A stretch of DNA of 64,000 bases from Butyrivibrio sp. NC2007 (GCF_000421405.1 NZ_ATWY01000004.1:186001-250000), one strand, 5' to 3'; shown: positions 8,710 through 18,031, counted from the stretch's first letter. Numbers and translations are program-made. The notes: a model not told the origin generated them from the letters alone.

Positions 8710-9882
8710 TTATTTGTTCATCTGTGCTGCAATATCTGCATCGACAATCTCTTCTCCTGTCCTGTCCTTAAGCTGTTCCTTGGATGCCTCAGACAGACCA
8801 TTGTTAACAACGGCACACATATCGCAAGTGCTACATTTATCGAGTTCTTCCTTAGTCACCTTTCCATCACGAAGGTCGCGAACAATCTTATTCTCATACA
8901 TGCTGTATTTCTTCTTAGTCCAGAATTTAACCTTATGACGGATTACCCACCACAAAGGTACCCAGATATACTTGTGCATAGCAGGAGAAACCGAACCAAT
9001 CATCCAGCAGTCTCTGTCGCAGCAGCGCACCTTGGTACGTACCGCTTCTGCCTCCTTTGAGTTCCACAGTTCGTCCCAGGTCTGAGTATTAAGATTTCCC
9101 ATTACCTCTTTGTCCTTGGTTCCGTTACAAGGCATAACATCCCCGTAAGGATCAATGAAGAATGTGTCAAAAGACATATCGCATGGCAGAAGTCTCTTTT
9201 GACCATAAATATAATTGATAAGTCCATGATTAAAATATGCCCTGAACCACTTCTTTGGGCTCTTGCTGGCAAGAAGTTCATTGACAAGATTCTCAAAATT
9301 CTGAGCAACCATCGGGCGATCTTTGATGATGTTCTTGGCTTCCACGAAATAGAAGCTATTATGAAGAGATGCTGTAGCAAACTCCATACCCATTTCATCA
9401 GAGAGTTTGTAAAGAGGAACTAGATCAGGCGCATTCTTATCCTGAACAGTCATTCCAAATCCTACATCCTTCATTCCCATCTCACGAAGCGTCTTAAGAG
9501 TCTGATAACCTCTCTGATATCCGTTCTCAAGACCTCTGATCTCATTATTAGTATTCTCAAGACCTTCTATGGATATACGAATACCAATCTGAGGAAATTC
9601 TTTACAAAGATCTACGATTCTATCTGTAAAGAAACCATTTGTAGAAATTACGATTCTATCAGATTTCTTGTAAAGCTCTCTTACAATATCCTTGATATCT
9701 GTTCTGATGAAAGGCTCACCACCTGTGATGTTGGTAAAATACATCTTCGGGAGCTTTTTGATTGTTTCAATTGAGATTTCTTCCTCAGGTTTACTGGGGG
9801 CTTTATATCTGTTGCACATAGAGCAACGTGCATTACATCTATACGTTACAATTACCGTTCCATTCAATTTCTTCTCCGCCAT
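8710..9882 (-). CDS. Radical SAM protein with SPASM-like C-terminal cysteines
   Basis: A 390-residue protein. CNARCSMC at about residues 15-22 is the CX3CX2C site for the 4Fe-4S cluster that cleaves S-adenosylmethionine, and NITGGEPFIRTDI is the GGE SAM-binding motif. The C-terminal half has CDMSFDTFFIDPYGDVMPC, later CCDRDC, and CSTCDMC near 350, so auxiliary clusters are likely (SPASM/twitch type). Members act in peptide, cofactor or glycan-linked modification. It has its own sigma-A promoter and terminator, hence is a single-gene unit at the edge of the polysaccharide locus. The substrate is unknown, and no short precursor peptide gene is visible beside it. The Shine-Dalgarno is GAGGAG. 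Confidence 0.9.
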   Translation of the reverse strand: MAEKKLNGTVIVTYRCNARCSMCNRYKAPSKPEEEISIETIKKLPKMYFTNITGGEPFIRTDIKDIVRELYKKSDRIVISTNGFFTDRIVDLCKEFPQIGIRISIEGLENTNNEIRGLENGYQRGYQTLKTLREMGMKDVGFGMTVQDKNAPDLVPLYKLSDEMGMEFATASLHNSFYFVEAKNIIKDRPMVAQNFENLVNELLASKSPKKWFRAYFNHGLINYIYGQKRLLPCDMSFDTFFIDPYGDVMPCNGTKDKEVMGNLNTQTWDELWNSKEAEAVRTKVRCCDRDCWMIGSVSPAMHKYIWVPLWWVIRHKVKFWTKKKYSMYENKIVRDLRDGKVTKEELDKCSTCDMCAVVNNGLSEASKEQLKDRTGEEIVDADIAAQMNK

Positions 9883-9935
9883 AATAAACTCCTCGCATTT
9901 ATGTAGTATATTCTTATTAATAATAGTCTCGCAAG

Positions 9936-9964
9936 ATTATAAACCAAATACCGCCTCTTGACAA
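9936..9964 (-). promoter_or_regulatory. Sigma-A promoter for the radical SAM gene
   Basis: On the minus strand TTGTCA (9959-9964) is 17 bp from a perfect TATAAT (9936-9941). The predicted start lies about 45 nt before the ATG at 9882. Confidence 0.8.
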
Positions 9965-9973
9965 TGAAAATAT

Positions 9974-10017
9974 AAAAAAACCTCTGTGCTACCTTTAAAT
10001 GTAACACAGAGGTTTTT
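9974..10017 (-). terminator. Intrinsic terminator of the secreted acidic protein gene
   Basis: CCTCTGTGcTAC and GTAaCACAGAGG form a 12-bp stem with one mismatch, flanked by A and T runs on both sides. On the minus strand seven T follow the stem. It lies 25 bp after the stop at 10042 and just upstream of the radical SAM promoter. Confidence 0.85.
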
Positions 10018-10041
10018 AATTATTGCCTCTTAATCTTATCT

Positions 10042-12129
10042 TTATTTCATACTATAAGTAACTGTGTAGCTGATTGGAATATAACTTCCACTATTGTTCT
10101 TAGCCGCTGTATATTCCTGGCTGGAAGATGAAGGTACTATACTGAATCTACACTCTATCGTAGCACCTCTGTGAACAGTCTCCGAATCAGGGATCTGCTG
10201 TCCGGCTTTTCTCGAATATGTAACCTGCCCCTTGGAATTCTTTTCTACTAAATCTTTAGCATAATAATACTTTGGCTGATCAACATATTCGTAATCAGTG
10301 TTCAGCTTAAGAGTTTTGTCACCATACTCCAAAACAGGAGTGGATTTAAATGAAGTAAACCGTGAGAAAAAGCTATATCTCTTATCAGCGGCGCTGGCCA
10401 CAACTGTATTCTTACTGAGGACATTCTTTGCCACTGTAAATGTAAGGGCATTGCTTAATGTTCCGCTGTAATTGCCCGCAAACTCAAGAGTAACACCCGC
10501 GGTTTTGCCTGCAGCATCATTGTTGGAATATGTAACAGAGTAGTCTTTGTCTTTGACAAGCTCTTTTCCATTAGCAGCAAGCTTGACTATGACACCTGGT
10601 GTTGCCTTTCCTCCATCCATAGGCACATTGTTAGGATCAAGCTTACTATCAATAAAGCTTACTGCCACATCAGTTTTATTCACCGGTCTACTGGTTATCT
10701 TGATATTCTTAGTCCGTCTTCCCTTTACGCCCCTCTCAGGTTTTCCTTCAAAAATAACGGCTACTGTTCCTATTTCAGCACTGTCGCTCGCTGCTGAGAT
10801 GGTGTACCTATCAGCTGACACCGCTTCATTATTGGAATCTGTTACAACTGCACCAAGTCTTTTTATTGTCTCCTCATTGTTGACACTGCCATTGTCGTTA
10901 TATACAAGTACGGGATCTCCATCATAGTAACGTCTTGCATTAGTGACAGTTACAGCCAGCTCTAAAGCCGTAATGGTAATAGGTACTTTAAATTCTCCTT
11001 CAACCAGGTTGTATTCCGGTGCATCAGTGGGAACAAGAGTTACATAGTTGTCACCATCTATATTACGATTTACATCAGAATTACTTTCAGCTGGATCTAC
11101 AACTGTAAAATAATATCCTTCTTCTGAAATTGATGAAGCATCTTTATCATCTACGTACTGAAGTTCCTCTCCTCCTGCACTGACTGTTATACTGCCATTT
11201 TTAAACAGGCTTATCACATCGCCGCCGACAGACTGCGGAGTACCGCCACTCTCCCTGTAGGTCTGAGCGGGTACATCACCAGATAGCGCTGCCTCATCAA
11301 GATTTACATAATCTTTCTGTGGAATTTCAGGTGGTGCTTCAGGTACTTCTTCATCTTCGAAATCTATTGATTTCTCTAAAATAGGCTCATATTCACTTAT
11401 GTCATCATTAATTGCAAATGATTCTTCTGATGCAAATCCTTCTGACAATGGCAATGCGGCTTCGGCTATAGGTTCATTCATTGCGATAGGAACATCGTCA
11501 AACTGATATCCAGTTTCGTTAAACTTCGCATATAACTTTATTCTTTCTTCCTGCGCCAGTGTTAAGCCTTCATCGAAATCAACTTTTTCTGAATACGATT
11601 CATCAAAATACCATCCGTCAAACTCCTTGCTGCCATCAGGAACAACAAGTGCATAATTTACAGATTTCAGAATTTTAACTTCGCCAGGAACAGTAATAGT
11701 CATAATTCCACTGCTGACATCATACTCCCAGCTCGATACATCTTCACCAAAGTCCAGACTTGAAATAAGTTTTCCATCGCCCGGAATAAATTCAATATAA
11801 TATGTGTCATACGTTACTAGTGCTTCCAGTTCTGGATCTAATTCTTCCTCAGATAAGGCATCCTCTTCCGTCTCTTCTTCTGCATCCTCGGAAAGTTCCT
11901 CTTCCTCTACAGAATCATCAGCAGCATCTTCTTCCGAATCCGGGATAATAAGAGGTTCATCAGACTTGTTTTCTTCATCAGTTTCCTCGACATCTTCCGT
12001 CGTAGGTTCGTCTAAATCAAAAATAATAACATCATCTTCGCCCGCACGTACTGTAATACTGTCTGCACCAGTCGTAGCAACAACCAGTACTCCTGCGATT
12101 CCAGCCGCCAAAAGCCTTCTTATGAACAT
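10042..12129 (-). CDS. Secreted acidic repeat protein of unknown function
   Basis: This 695-residue protein has an N-terminal signal peptide (basic MFIRRLLAAG, hydrophobic core, likely cleavage after about residue 28). Residues ~30-105 are almost entirely Asp/Glu/Ser/Thr, a highly acidic linker. Then comes an InlB-type beta-repeat-like module (FDGWYFDESYS near 165). The C-terminal half has Ig-like/MBG-like repeats with the pattern KDYSVTYSNNDAAGKT...GNYSGT, common in Clostridia surface proteins. There is no LPXTG motif or membrane anchor. AAGGAGGAAAAG precedes the ATG. It is a single-gene unit between two polysaccharide loci. A role in matrix or adhesion is only a guess. Confidence 0.75.
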   Translation of the reverse strand: MFIRRLLAAGIAGVLVVATTGADSITVRAGEDDVIIFDLDEPTTEDVEETDEENKSDEPLIIPDSEEDAADDSVEEEELSEDAEEETEEDALSEEELDPELEALVTYDTYYIEFIPGDGKLISSLDFGEDVSSWEYDVSSGIMTITVPGEVKILKSVNYALVVPDGSKEFDGWYFDESYSEKVDFDEGLTLAQEERIKLYAKFNETGYQFDDVPIAMNEPIAEAALPLSEGFASEESFAINDDISEYEPILEKSIDFEDEEVPEAPPEIPQKDYVNLDEAALSGDVPAQTYRESGGTPQSVGGDVISLFKNGSITVSAGGEELQYVDDKDASSISEEGYYFTVVDPAESNSDVNRNIDGDNYVTLVPTDAPEYNLVEGEFKVPITITALELAVTVTNARRYYDGDPVLVYNDNGSVNNEETIKRLGAVVTDSNNEAVSADRYTISAASDSAEIGTVAVIFEGKPERGVKGRRTKNIKITSRPVNKTDVAVSFIDSKLDPNNVPMDGGKATPGVIVKLAANGKELVKDKDYSVTYSNNDAAGKTAGVTLEFAGNYSGTLSNALTFTVAKNVLSKNTVVASAADKRYSFFSRFTSFKSTPVLEYGDKTLKLNTDYEYVDQPKYYYAKDLVEKNSKGQVTYSRKAGQQIPDSETVHRGATIECRFSIVPSSSSQEYTAAKNNSGSYIPISYTVTYSMK

Positions 12130-12203
12130 ATCTTTTCCTCCTTATCTGGATTAACGGAAACAGAAGGTCACTAAAAAACGTCTACTTACGATGCCCAAAA
12201 ATG

Positions 12204-12241
12204 AAAAAATGTGCTTGCAAAATACCATTTGCAAGCACATT
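12204..12241 (-). terminator. Intrinsic terminator of the second exopolysaccharide operon
   Basis: AATGTGCTTGCAAA (12209-12222) pairs with TTTGCAAGCACATT (12228-12241) around a short loop. On the minus strand the stem is followed by TTTTTCATTTTT. It lies 84 bp beyond the last operon gene at 12325. I see nothing else in the gap 12130-12324 except the region upstream of the acidic protein gene. Confidence 0.85.
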
Positions 12242-12324
12242 AATTGTAACATTATTTCGTTTATGACTTTATTAAGTATGTGTTAAATTTCCATAATATA
12301 ATAATAACTTAAAGGTTTACACCG

Positions 12325-13524
12325 TTACCTATATATCTTCATCAGTTTCTCAAGATACTCATCTATCGTATCGAAGTTCAGCTCCTTGCAGGCATCATGC
12401 ATTTCTTTAGCCTTGGCATCATCCTGCCAGAGGATATGGATCTTATCACATAATTCATCCACATCTCCGCTCTTAAACAGAAGCCCTGTCTTACCGGCTT
12501 GTATAAGCTCAGGTATTCCACCTATATCTGCCCCGATAACCGGTGTTCCATAGAGCTGCGACTCCATTACAGAGAATGGGCAGTTCTCATACCACTCTGA
12601 TGGGTATACGGAAGCTCTGGCTTTGCGGATCAGGTCCGCAAGTTCATCACCGCTTTTAAATCCCACGTTCTTAATATTCTCTACGCTATCAACGAGGCTC
12701 TCAAGTGGTCCCTTTCCGGCAAATACAAAGTTAACTTCAGGCATTCTTTTGGCCGCTTCTAACAACGTTCCAATACCTTTCTCCTCAGAAAATCTTCCGA
12801 AATACAATATATAATCTTCCTTAGGCACATCGACCCATGGAATTTTATCTATAAAGTTATGTATTGCCACAGTCTTTTTTGCAAAAAGCGGATTGGTGTC
12901 CAGCTTTGTCTTCATAAACTCACTGCAGCAAATGAATGTATCGATGTATTTATAAGCCCCGTTCAGCTTCCAGAAAGAAGCCTCGAGGGTTCCGATAAAG
13001 CTCTTGGCAGTACTTCCGTGAATGCACTTACCTTTTGTACAGTTTATAAAACTGCCGCCAAGACACTTCTCACAGTTCTCCCGGGTAGCGGGATTATTGC
13101 ACATATGGTTTGGACAAACCAGCTGATAGTCATGAGCGGTAAATACGATCTTGCACTTATGCTCCGTCTCCTTCCTCCATTTCACAATCTCTAGGATTAT
13201 GGATGGAGTCAACTGATAATTGAAATTGTTGAGGTGTACAACATCCGGTTTAAAATCATCCAGAACCAGTCTTATCTTCTTGCGAGCTTCTGTAGAATAG
13301 ATTGTCTTCAGCGGATATGTAAGCTTAGTGAGCTTACTCGCATTGTGGAAATCCATGTCAGAGGTATACGCATTGACCCTGTTGCCGACGCATCTGCCCT
13401 CATGCTCCATTCCGAAGTATTCTACTTCATGTCCCCTGGCTGTGAGAGCTTCTCCAAGTTTAAATATGTAGGTCTCTGATCCGCCATTGGGATATAGAAA
13501 TTTATTTACAAACAATATCTTCAT
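12325..13524 (-). CDS. Glycosyltransferase family 4
   Basis: A 399-residue GT-B enzyme: MKILFVNKFLYPNGGSETYI opens the acceptor domain, and FTAHDYQLVCPNHMC near 130-144 is typical of a GT4 subgroup with an internal cysteine cluster (CEKCLGGSFINCTKGKC, about 150-166) that may bind metal. The donor domain begins near 240 (ILYFGRFSEEKGIGTLL) and has YENCPFSVMESQLYGTPVIG, the EX7E-like site. Its ATG overlaps the stop of the vanZ-like gene as ATGA, so the two are translationally coupled. It is the last gene of the operon 16713-12325. Confidence 0.9.
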   Translation of the reverse strand: MKILFVNKFLYPNGGSETYIFKLGEALTARGHEVEYFGMEHEGRCVGNRVNAYTSDMDFHNASKLTKLTYPLKTIYSTEARKKIRLVLDDFKPDVVHLNNFNYQLTPSIILEIVKWRKETEHKCKIVFTAHDYQLVCPNHMCNNPATRENCEKCLGGSFINCTKGKCIHGSTAKSFIGTLEASFWKLNGAYKYIDTFICCSEFMKTKLDTNPLFAKKTVAIHNFIDKIPWVDVPKEDYILYFGRFSEEKGIGTLLEAAKRMPEVNFVFAGKGPLESLVDSVENIKNVGFKSGDELADLIRKARASVYPSEWYENCPFSVMESQLYGTPVIGADIGGIPELIQAGKTGLLFKSGDVDELCDKIHILWQDDAKAKEMHDACKELNFDTIDEYLEKLMKIYR

Positions 13525-14141
13525 ATATTAGTTGCCTTGCCCTTCATAACTCTTTCTTTTATGTGGTAAAAAACAGCTGCCATTACCACTCCTATAAAAC
13601 TCCCTGCCGTATTTGTAACGAGGTCGCTGATTTCAAACATCCCTCTTCCGGTCACAAGCTGGATACATTCTATACCAAGGCTGGTTAAAGCTCCTGCCAT
13701 TGTAACGACCAATATCCTTAATACCCTTTTATAACTCCTGAAAATAGGGTAAGCCAGTATCCCAAAGGGAATAAACAAAAGGATATTTAAAAGGCTGAAT
13801 GTGAGCACCCATGATGAGGGGTGACCTGTTCGGAGTCCAAATCCGAGATTTATGTTAAGGTGGATGATTCCTTCCCTTGATCCAGGCATTCGATTGAATA
13901 TCGTAATAGAAAACAGCATATTGATGTAGGCCAGTACTAGCATGATATAAATAACTTTCCAGTTAGAGATCCATCCCTTTTTTAGGAACACCCGACCAAG
14001 TAATAATATCACAAGCGTTTCCACCACCAGCATTAACAAGTGGTCAACAATATTGATTCCCTCGGTTTCTCTCTTTAATATTTCTGCAAGGTCCTGTATG
14101 AATCCGCCATTCATGCTCAAAATCATTCCTAAGCTTTCCAC
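13521..14141 (-). CDS. VanZ family membrane protein
   Basis: A 206-residue protein with an N-terminal helix and about four later membrane helices. FNRMPGSREGIIHLNINLG, LLNILLFIPFGIL and LGIECIQLVTGRGMFEISDL are the hallmarks of the VanZ-like family (NxxxFxPxG and the E...Q...GRxxxxxD helix). VanZ raises teicoplanin resistance in enterococci, but most homologues are in surface-glycan loci with unknown function. The start is GTG at 14141. It lies 3 bp after the DUF1972 glycosyltransferase gene and overlaps the next gene by 4 bp, so it belongs to the exopolysaccharide operon. The N-terminus is longer than the minimal VanZ core. Confidence 0.85.
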   Translation of the reverse strand: MESLGMILSMNGGFIQDLAEILKRETEGINIVDHLLMLVVETLVILLLGRVFLKKGWISNWKVIYIMLVLAYINMLFSITIFNRMPGSREGIIHLNINLGFGLRTGHPSSWVLTFSLLNILLFIPFGILAYPIFRSYKRVLRILVVTMAGALTSLGIECIQLVTGRGMFEISDLVTNTAGSFIGVVMAAVFYHIKERVMKGKATNI

Positions 14142-14144
14142 ACT

Positions 14145-15296
14145 TTACACCTGCTCTATCCTCTCAACATTCAAAATCGCGTCGATATACAGCCTTACAC
14201 TGGCACCGGTAACCTTGTTCCAGTCAAATCTCTTATAGCAGTACTCCATGATTTCGTCCTTGGTATGAAAAGCATCCGGATGGTTTAATGCTTCCTGGAG
14301 CTTCATTGCAAGATCATCAACATTGGACTTTTTGAAATACATGGCATAGTCGCGACAAGCCTCTGAATTCTCAGGAATATCGCTTGCAAGGACTTTCCTG
14401 CCATAGCTCATGGCCTCCAGAATGCTTATGGGCATACCTTCCACATCACTGGGCAGTACATACAGATAGGTATTACTGTACAGCTCAGCAAGCAGGTTTC
14501 CCTGAACAAAGCCTGTCAGGACAACTCTTTTGTCCTTCGCAGCCATTTCTTTTATCTGTTCCACATATTCATCTGAGTGGCTTGTTCCGCCGGCAATGAC
14601 AAGCTTCATGTCAGTATCTACCTTGGAAAAAGCCTCCAGCAGATATGTAACACCCTTTTCAGGCACCAATCTGCCAAGATACAGCACATACTTTTCCTTT
14701 TCAAGGCCGAACTTTTTGGTGATGATATCAGGATCCCTGAACTCTGTCGGATTGACGCCATTTGGGATATAGATGGTATCACGGTTGTAAGTGTCCTTAA
14801 AGTACTGCTGGACATTGGTGGAAAGAACTATAACCTCATCCGCATAAAGTGCCGCAATTTTCTCGCCCAGCTTTATCACCTTTGTAGCAAGGCCTCCCCA
14901 CTTGGATCTCTGCCAGTCAAGACCATGAATTGTGGCAACTGTCCTGATTCCAAAGAAATGGGGTATCATCAGCATCATGCATGGACCCTCGGCGTGGTAA
15001 TGTATAACATCGTAATTACCAACCAGCGCATAAAGTGTGGCAACAAAAGAAGAAACTAAAGCATTCATTGCCTTATTCTGCGGGGTAGGTACGTTTACTA
15101 TTCTGATACCTTTGTATTTTTTTAGTTTGTGAGCCTCCAGGTCAGCATTCTTGTCGGATACGTGCTTTCCTTTTCTGTTGTAGACGGTAACTGAATGTCC
15201 CATATGCACAAGACGGGTCGACAGTTCCTCAACCACGACCTCTATTCCGCCTTCCCTGGATGGAATCCTCTTATGCCCTATCATTGCTATCTTCAT
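14145..15296 (-). CDS. DUF1972 glycosyltransferase (rhamnosyltransferase-like GT4)
   Basis: A 383-residue enzyme. The N-terminal DUF1972 domain starts MIGHKRIPSREGGIEVVVEE and contains YHAEGPCMMLMIPHFFGIRT and TIHGLDWQRSKWG near 115-135. The GT4 donor domain begins near 205 (VLYLGRLVPEKGVTYLLEAF) and has PSDVEGMPISILEAMSYG. This combination marks rhamnosyltransferases and related second-step enzymes in exopolysaccharide synthesis, acting just after the priming transferase encoded upstream. It lies 19 bp after that gene on the same strand. The donor (dTDP-rhamnose in characterised relatives) is inferred; no rhamnose pathway genes are in this window. Confidence 0.9.
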   Translation of the reverse strand: MKIAMIGHKRIPSREGGIEVVVEELSTRLVHMGHSVTVYNRKGKHVSDKNADLEAHKLKKYKGIRIVNVPTPQNKAMNALVSSFVATLYALVGNYDVIHYHAEGPCMMLMIPHFFGIRTVATIHGLDWQRSKWGGLATKVIKLGEKIAALYADEVIVLSTNVQQYFKDTYNRDTIYIPNGVNPTEFRDPDIITKKFGLEKEKYVLYLGRLVPEKGVTYLLEAFSKVDTDMKLVIAGGTSHSDEYVEQIKEMAAKDKRVVLTGFVQGNLLAELYSNTYLYVLPSDVEGMPISILEAMSYGRKVLASDIPENSEACRDYAMYFKKSNVDDLAMKLQEALNHPDAFHTKDEIMEYCYKRFDWNKVTGASVRLYIDAILNVERIEQV

Positions 15297-15315
15297 GATA
15301 CGTAACCCTTACTGC

Positions 15316-16713
15316 TTAATACGCGTTCTTGTGTATAAAAATCTCTGCTACTGTTTTCAGAATAATCTTGAAGTCAAGCCACAGCGACCACTCATCGATG
15401 TATTTGGTATCCATTTCCACCACTTCGTTAAAGTCTGTGATGCTGCTTCTTCCGCTTATCTGCCACATTCCGGTAATACCGGGCTTGATGCTTATCCTCC
15501 TCCACTGCTTAGTGGAATACTTGGCAACCTCATCTATTGTCGGGGGTCTTGTACCCACAACACTCATAGATCCAAACAGTACGTTAAAAAACTGTGGCAG
15601 CTCATCGATGCTGGTCTTACGGATGAACTTTCCGACCCTTGTAACTCGCGGATCATCCTTCATCTTGAACATCATGCCGTCCTCGATCTCATTAAACTCC
15701 ATAAGTGAGGATTTCAACTCATCGGCGTTCTGGTACATGCTCCTGAACTTCCACATCTTAAAGTGCCTTCCGTTCTTGCCCACGCGAACCTGCTTAAAGA
15801 ACACCGGCCCCTTGGAGTCAATCTTAATAGCTATTGCCGTTATAAGCATGATAGGAGAAGTCAAAACAATAGCTACAAATGCAAAGCATATATCAAAGAG
15901 TCTTTTGAATACTCTCTCGTAAGTGTTCATGGTAACAGTGTGAAATGTCGTCACGGGGTATGTTCCTATGCTGCTGACATAGGAAAATGACTTACGCCTT
16001 TTGAAGGTATCCACAATAACACGGCAGGTTACCCCCATCTCAATACAGAGATCCACATACTTCTGCAGGTTGTTGATATCCATATCCCTCTTCTGTAACA
16101 TGTAGACCTGATCGATATTGTATTTTCTGATGAGTTTCTCAAGGTCTGAGAGCTTGCCAATGTATTCCAGCGAATCGTCATTATCATCATAGCTCACATA
16201 GCCAATCTCGTTGATGATGATAGATGTTTTTTTAAGGAAATATCTGAACTTGTTGTAGGAATCCTTACTACCAACATAAAGCACCCTGGAAATGTACTTA
16301 CGCATGATGATCCTGTCCAATATCCTCTCAAAGAACAGAATTTCCAGAATCATAACTTCATAGGTAACTAAACAGAGTCCCCTCATGAATTCTACATTAA
16401 ACTCTATATAAGAGGCCTTCAAAAAGATTACCGCTGCACAGCATACTGCAAGTGCGAAGGAAACGGACTCCCTCTTTACGATTCTATCCAGATAAAAGAA
16501 AATGGTTGAATTATAAATATTTAGTGTCCTGTTACATAATAGGAAAATAATAATCGATACAATGTATACCGTTGCAAAGGCTCCCCACTCATGAGCGGTA
16601 TAAATCCCTCTGCCCCACACATTGTAAGAAATAATGAACGATATGACGTGGACAAATATATCCAAAACAACATGTACTATATCAAAAGAAGCCCCACTAT
16701 TTGAGCGATTCAT
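15316..16713 (-). CDS. Polyprenyl glycosylphosphotransferase (priming sugar transferase, WbaP/EpsE-like)
   Basis: About 465 residues. Four to five N-terminal helices and a CoA-binding-like middle region precede the C-terminal catalytic domain. That domain starts with a helix at about 275 (KRLFDICFAFVAIVLTSP) and has KIDSKGPVFFKQVRVGKNG, FRKTSIDELPQF-type residues (RKTSIDELPQFFNVL) and GTRPP, all diagnostic of bacterial sugar transferases that put a sugar-1-phosphate on undecaprenyl phosphate. A TTG 18 bp upstream is in frame, but the ATG at 16713 has GGAG eight bases before it and is the better start. It is the first gene of the operon 16713-12325. Confidence 0.93.
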   Translation of the reverse strand: MNRSNSGASFDIVHVVLDIFVHVISFIISYNVWGRGIYTAHEWGAFATVYIVSIIIFLLCNRTLNIYNSTIFFYLDRIVKRESVSFALAVCCAAVIFLKASYIEFNVEFMRGLCLVTYEVMILEILFFERILDRIIMRKYISRVLYVGSKDSYNKFRYFLKKTSIIINEIGYVSYDDNDDSLEYIGKLSDLEKLIRKYNIDQVYMLQKRDMDINNLQKYVDLCIEMGVTCRVIVDTFKRRKSFSYVSSIGTYPVTTFHTVTMNTYERVFKRLFDICFAFVAIVLTSPIMLITAIAIKIDSKGPVFFKQVRVGKNGRHFKMWKFRSMYQNADELKSSLMEFNEIEDGMMFKMKDDPRVTRVGKFIRKTSIDELPQFFNVLFGSMSVVGTRPPTIDEVAKYSTKQWRRISIKPGITGMWQISGRSSITDFNEVVEMDTKYIDEWSLWLDFKIILKTVAEIFIHKNAY

Positions 16714-16783
16714 AACATTTTCTCCACACAAGTCAACACTATGTTAACATATTATCAATATCACCCGACATTACAGTCTATGA

Positions 16784-16792
16784 ATTATAACA
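16784..16792 (-). promoter_or_regulatory. Extended -10 promoter of the exopolysaccharide operon
   Basis: On the minus strand TGT followed by a perfect TATAAT (-10 at 16784-16789) lies about 70 nt before the ATG at 16713. No strong -35 is visible 17 bp upstream, in keeping with an extended -10 promoter. Confidence 0.6.
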
Positions 16793-17090
16793 CACATTCT
16801 TTTAAAAATAAACACCGGAGTTTATAATTAGTTTATAATTAATTCAAAACTTAATGTTTAAAATGAAACTTTTTTTCGAAAACTAGTATCGCGAATATGA
16901 TGCTCCATTTAAAGAAAATCCGGAAAAGCAAAAAATCTACCGGTCATGATGGAGAAAATTTTGAAGAATATGTGCTCATGAAGTGATATGATAAGTACGC
17001 GGTTTTGTTTTCGTTTGTAAAAAGTGAGTCAAACAGAAACGTCTCATTGACTACGGATTTGTAAAATTATTGCGGGAGCATTTTAATATA
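16793..17090. other. AT-rich intergenic region between divergent genes
   Basis: About 300 bp without a gene. It holds two adjacent TTTATAATTA-like direct repeats (16820-16842) and a plus-strand extended -10 (TG at 16984-16985, TATGAT at 16987-16992) that could drive the radical SAM gene at 17091. AGTCAA and TTGACT (near 17027 and 17047) form a weak inverted pair. No RNA gene was recognised. Confidence 0.4.
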
Positions 17091-18020
17091 ATGGAAAAAA
17101 TATATATTCCTCATGCCGAGGTTCCGGTAGTTGAGCATTGTAATCTTAATTGTGATCTGTGTAACTGTCATGCTAATCTAATAGATAAGAGTTATTATCC
17201 ATTAGAACAGTTCATAAAGGATATAGACAACTTATCCAAACATGTTCACTTTGGGTTTATGACATTTATGGGGGGAGAGCCATTATTATGCGAGAACCTG
17301 GATAAGTATATTTCGTACGCAAGAGATAAGAAGATGGCCGAAATATATAGAGTGTTATCGAACGGCTTACTATATAAAAGATTATCACCTCAATTAATGG
17401 ATACAATTGATGTTTTGGAAATATCGCATTATCCGGAAATGAAAGATTCGGTAAAGGTGATTTCTGATTATTTAAAACCGTTGTCGAAAAAGCATAACTT
17501 TACTTATTATATCAAATCTATAGGTTATTTTAATGAAATTGACACCATAAGTATATCCGAAGGTGAAGCACAGCAAGGATATCATAATTGCAGAAGAATA
17601 GTAGATGGTTGCTGTATTTTTAATGGATATTATTATAAATGTATGCGACCAAAAACAACTAACCTTTATCTTGAGAAGAGGCATGGTATAAAACTAGACA
17701 AGGATTTGCGAATAACGGATGGAGTAAAGATATCTGCGGATGATTTTCGGAGCAGACTTGAGGCCTATATATCTGATACTAAAATGATGGATTCCTGCAA
17801 ATATTGCTTGATGGGCTTGGAACATGATGAATCATTTGTAACAAGAATGAAACATCTGGCATTGCAAAGGCCTTATTTGATAAGAACATTTTATAAAAAC
17901 CACATATTATACCACTCATTTAAAAAGATAAAGAGTCTGGTACAATTTGATGAGGGAGCGCATTCATCTGATAAAGGAATAATTACAACAAGCATTCACA
18001 CCGTTGGGAAAAAGTATTAG
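17091..18020 (+). CDS. Radical SAM protein, orphan
   Basis: A 309-residue protein starting MEKIYIPHAEVPVVEHCNL. CNLNCDLC is the CX3CX2C cluster site, and FMTFMGGEPLLCENL is the GGE motif. Later cysteines occur as NCRRIVDGCCIFNGYYYKC and SCKYC near the C-terminus, suggesting a second cluster. The start was set at the ATG (17091) because GGGAG lies 12 bp upstream; an in-frame TTG at 17070 is less likely. It is the only plus-strand gene between a polysaccharide operon and a GGDEF gene. Its base composition is visibly more AT-rich than its neighbours, which suggests transfer. Many similar proteins occur beside glycan loci. The substrate is unknown. Confidence 0.85.
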   Translation: MEKIYIPHAEVPVVEHCNLNCDLCNCHANLIDKSYYPLEQFIKDIDNLSKHVHFGFMTFMGGEPLLCENLDKYISYARDKKMAEIYRVLSNGLLYKRLSPQLMDTIDVLEISHYPEMKDSVKVISDYLKPLSKKHNFTYYIKSIGYFNEIDTISISEGEAQQGYHNCRRIVDGCCIFNGYYYKCMRPKTTNLYLEKRHGIKLDKDLRITDGVKISADDFRSRLEAYISDTKMMDSCKYCLMGLEHDESFVTRMKHLALQRPYLIRTFYKNHILYHSFKKIKSLVQFDEGAHSSDKGIITTSIHTVGKKY

Positions 18021-18031
18021 AAAAATGATTC

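Noticed and set aside
11804..12154. Plus-strand 116-codon Ser-rich open frame
   Set aside because: It is the complement of the Asp/Glu-rich part of the secreted protein gene; the composition is an antisense artefact and there is no start context.
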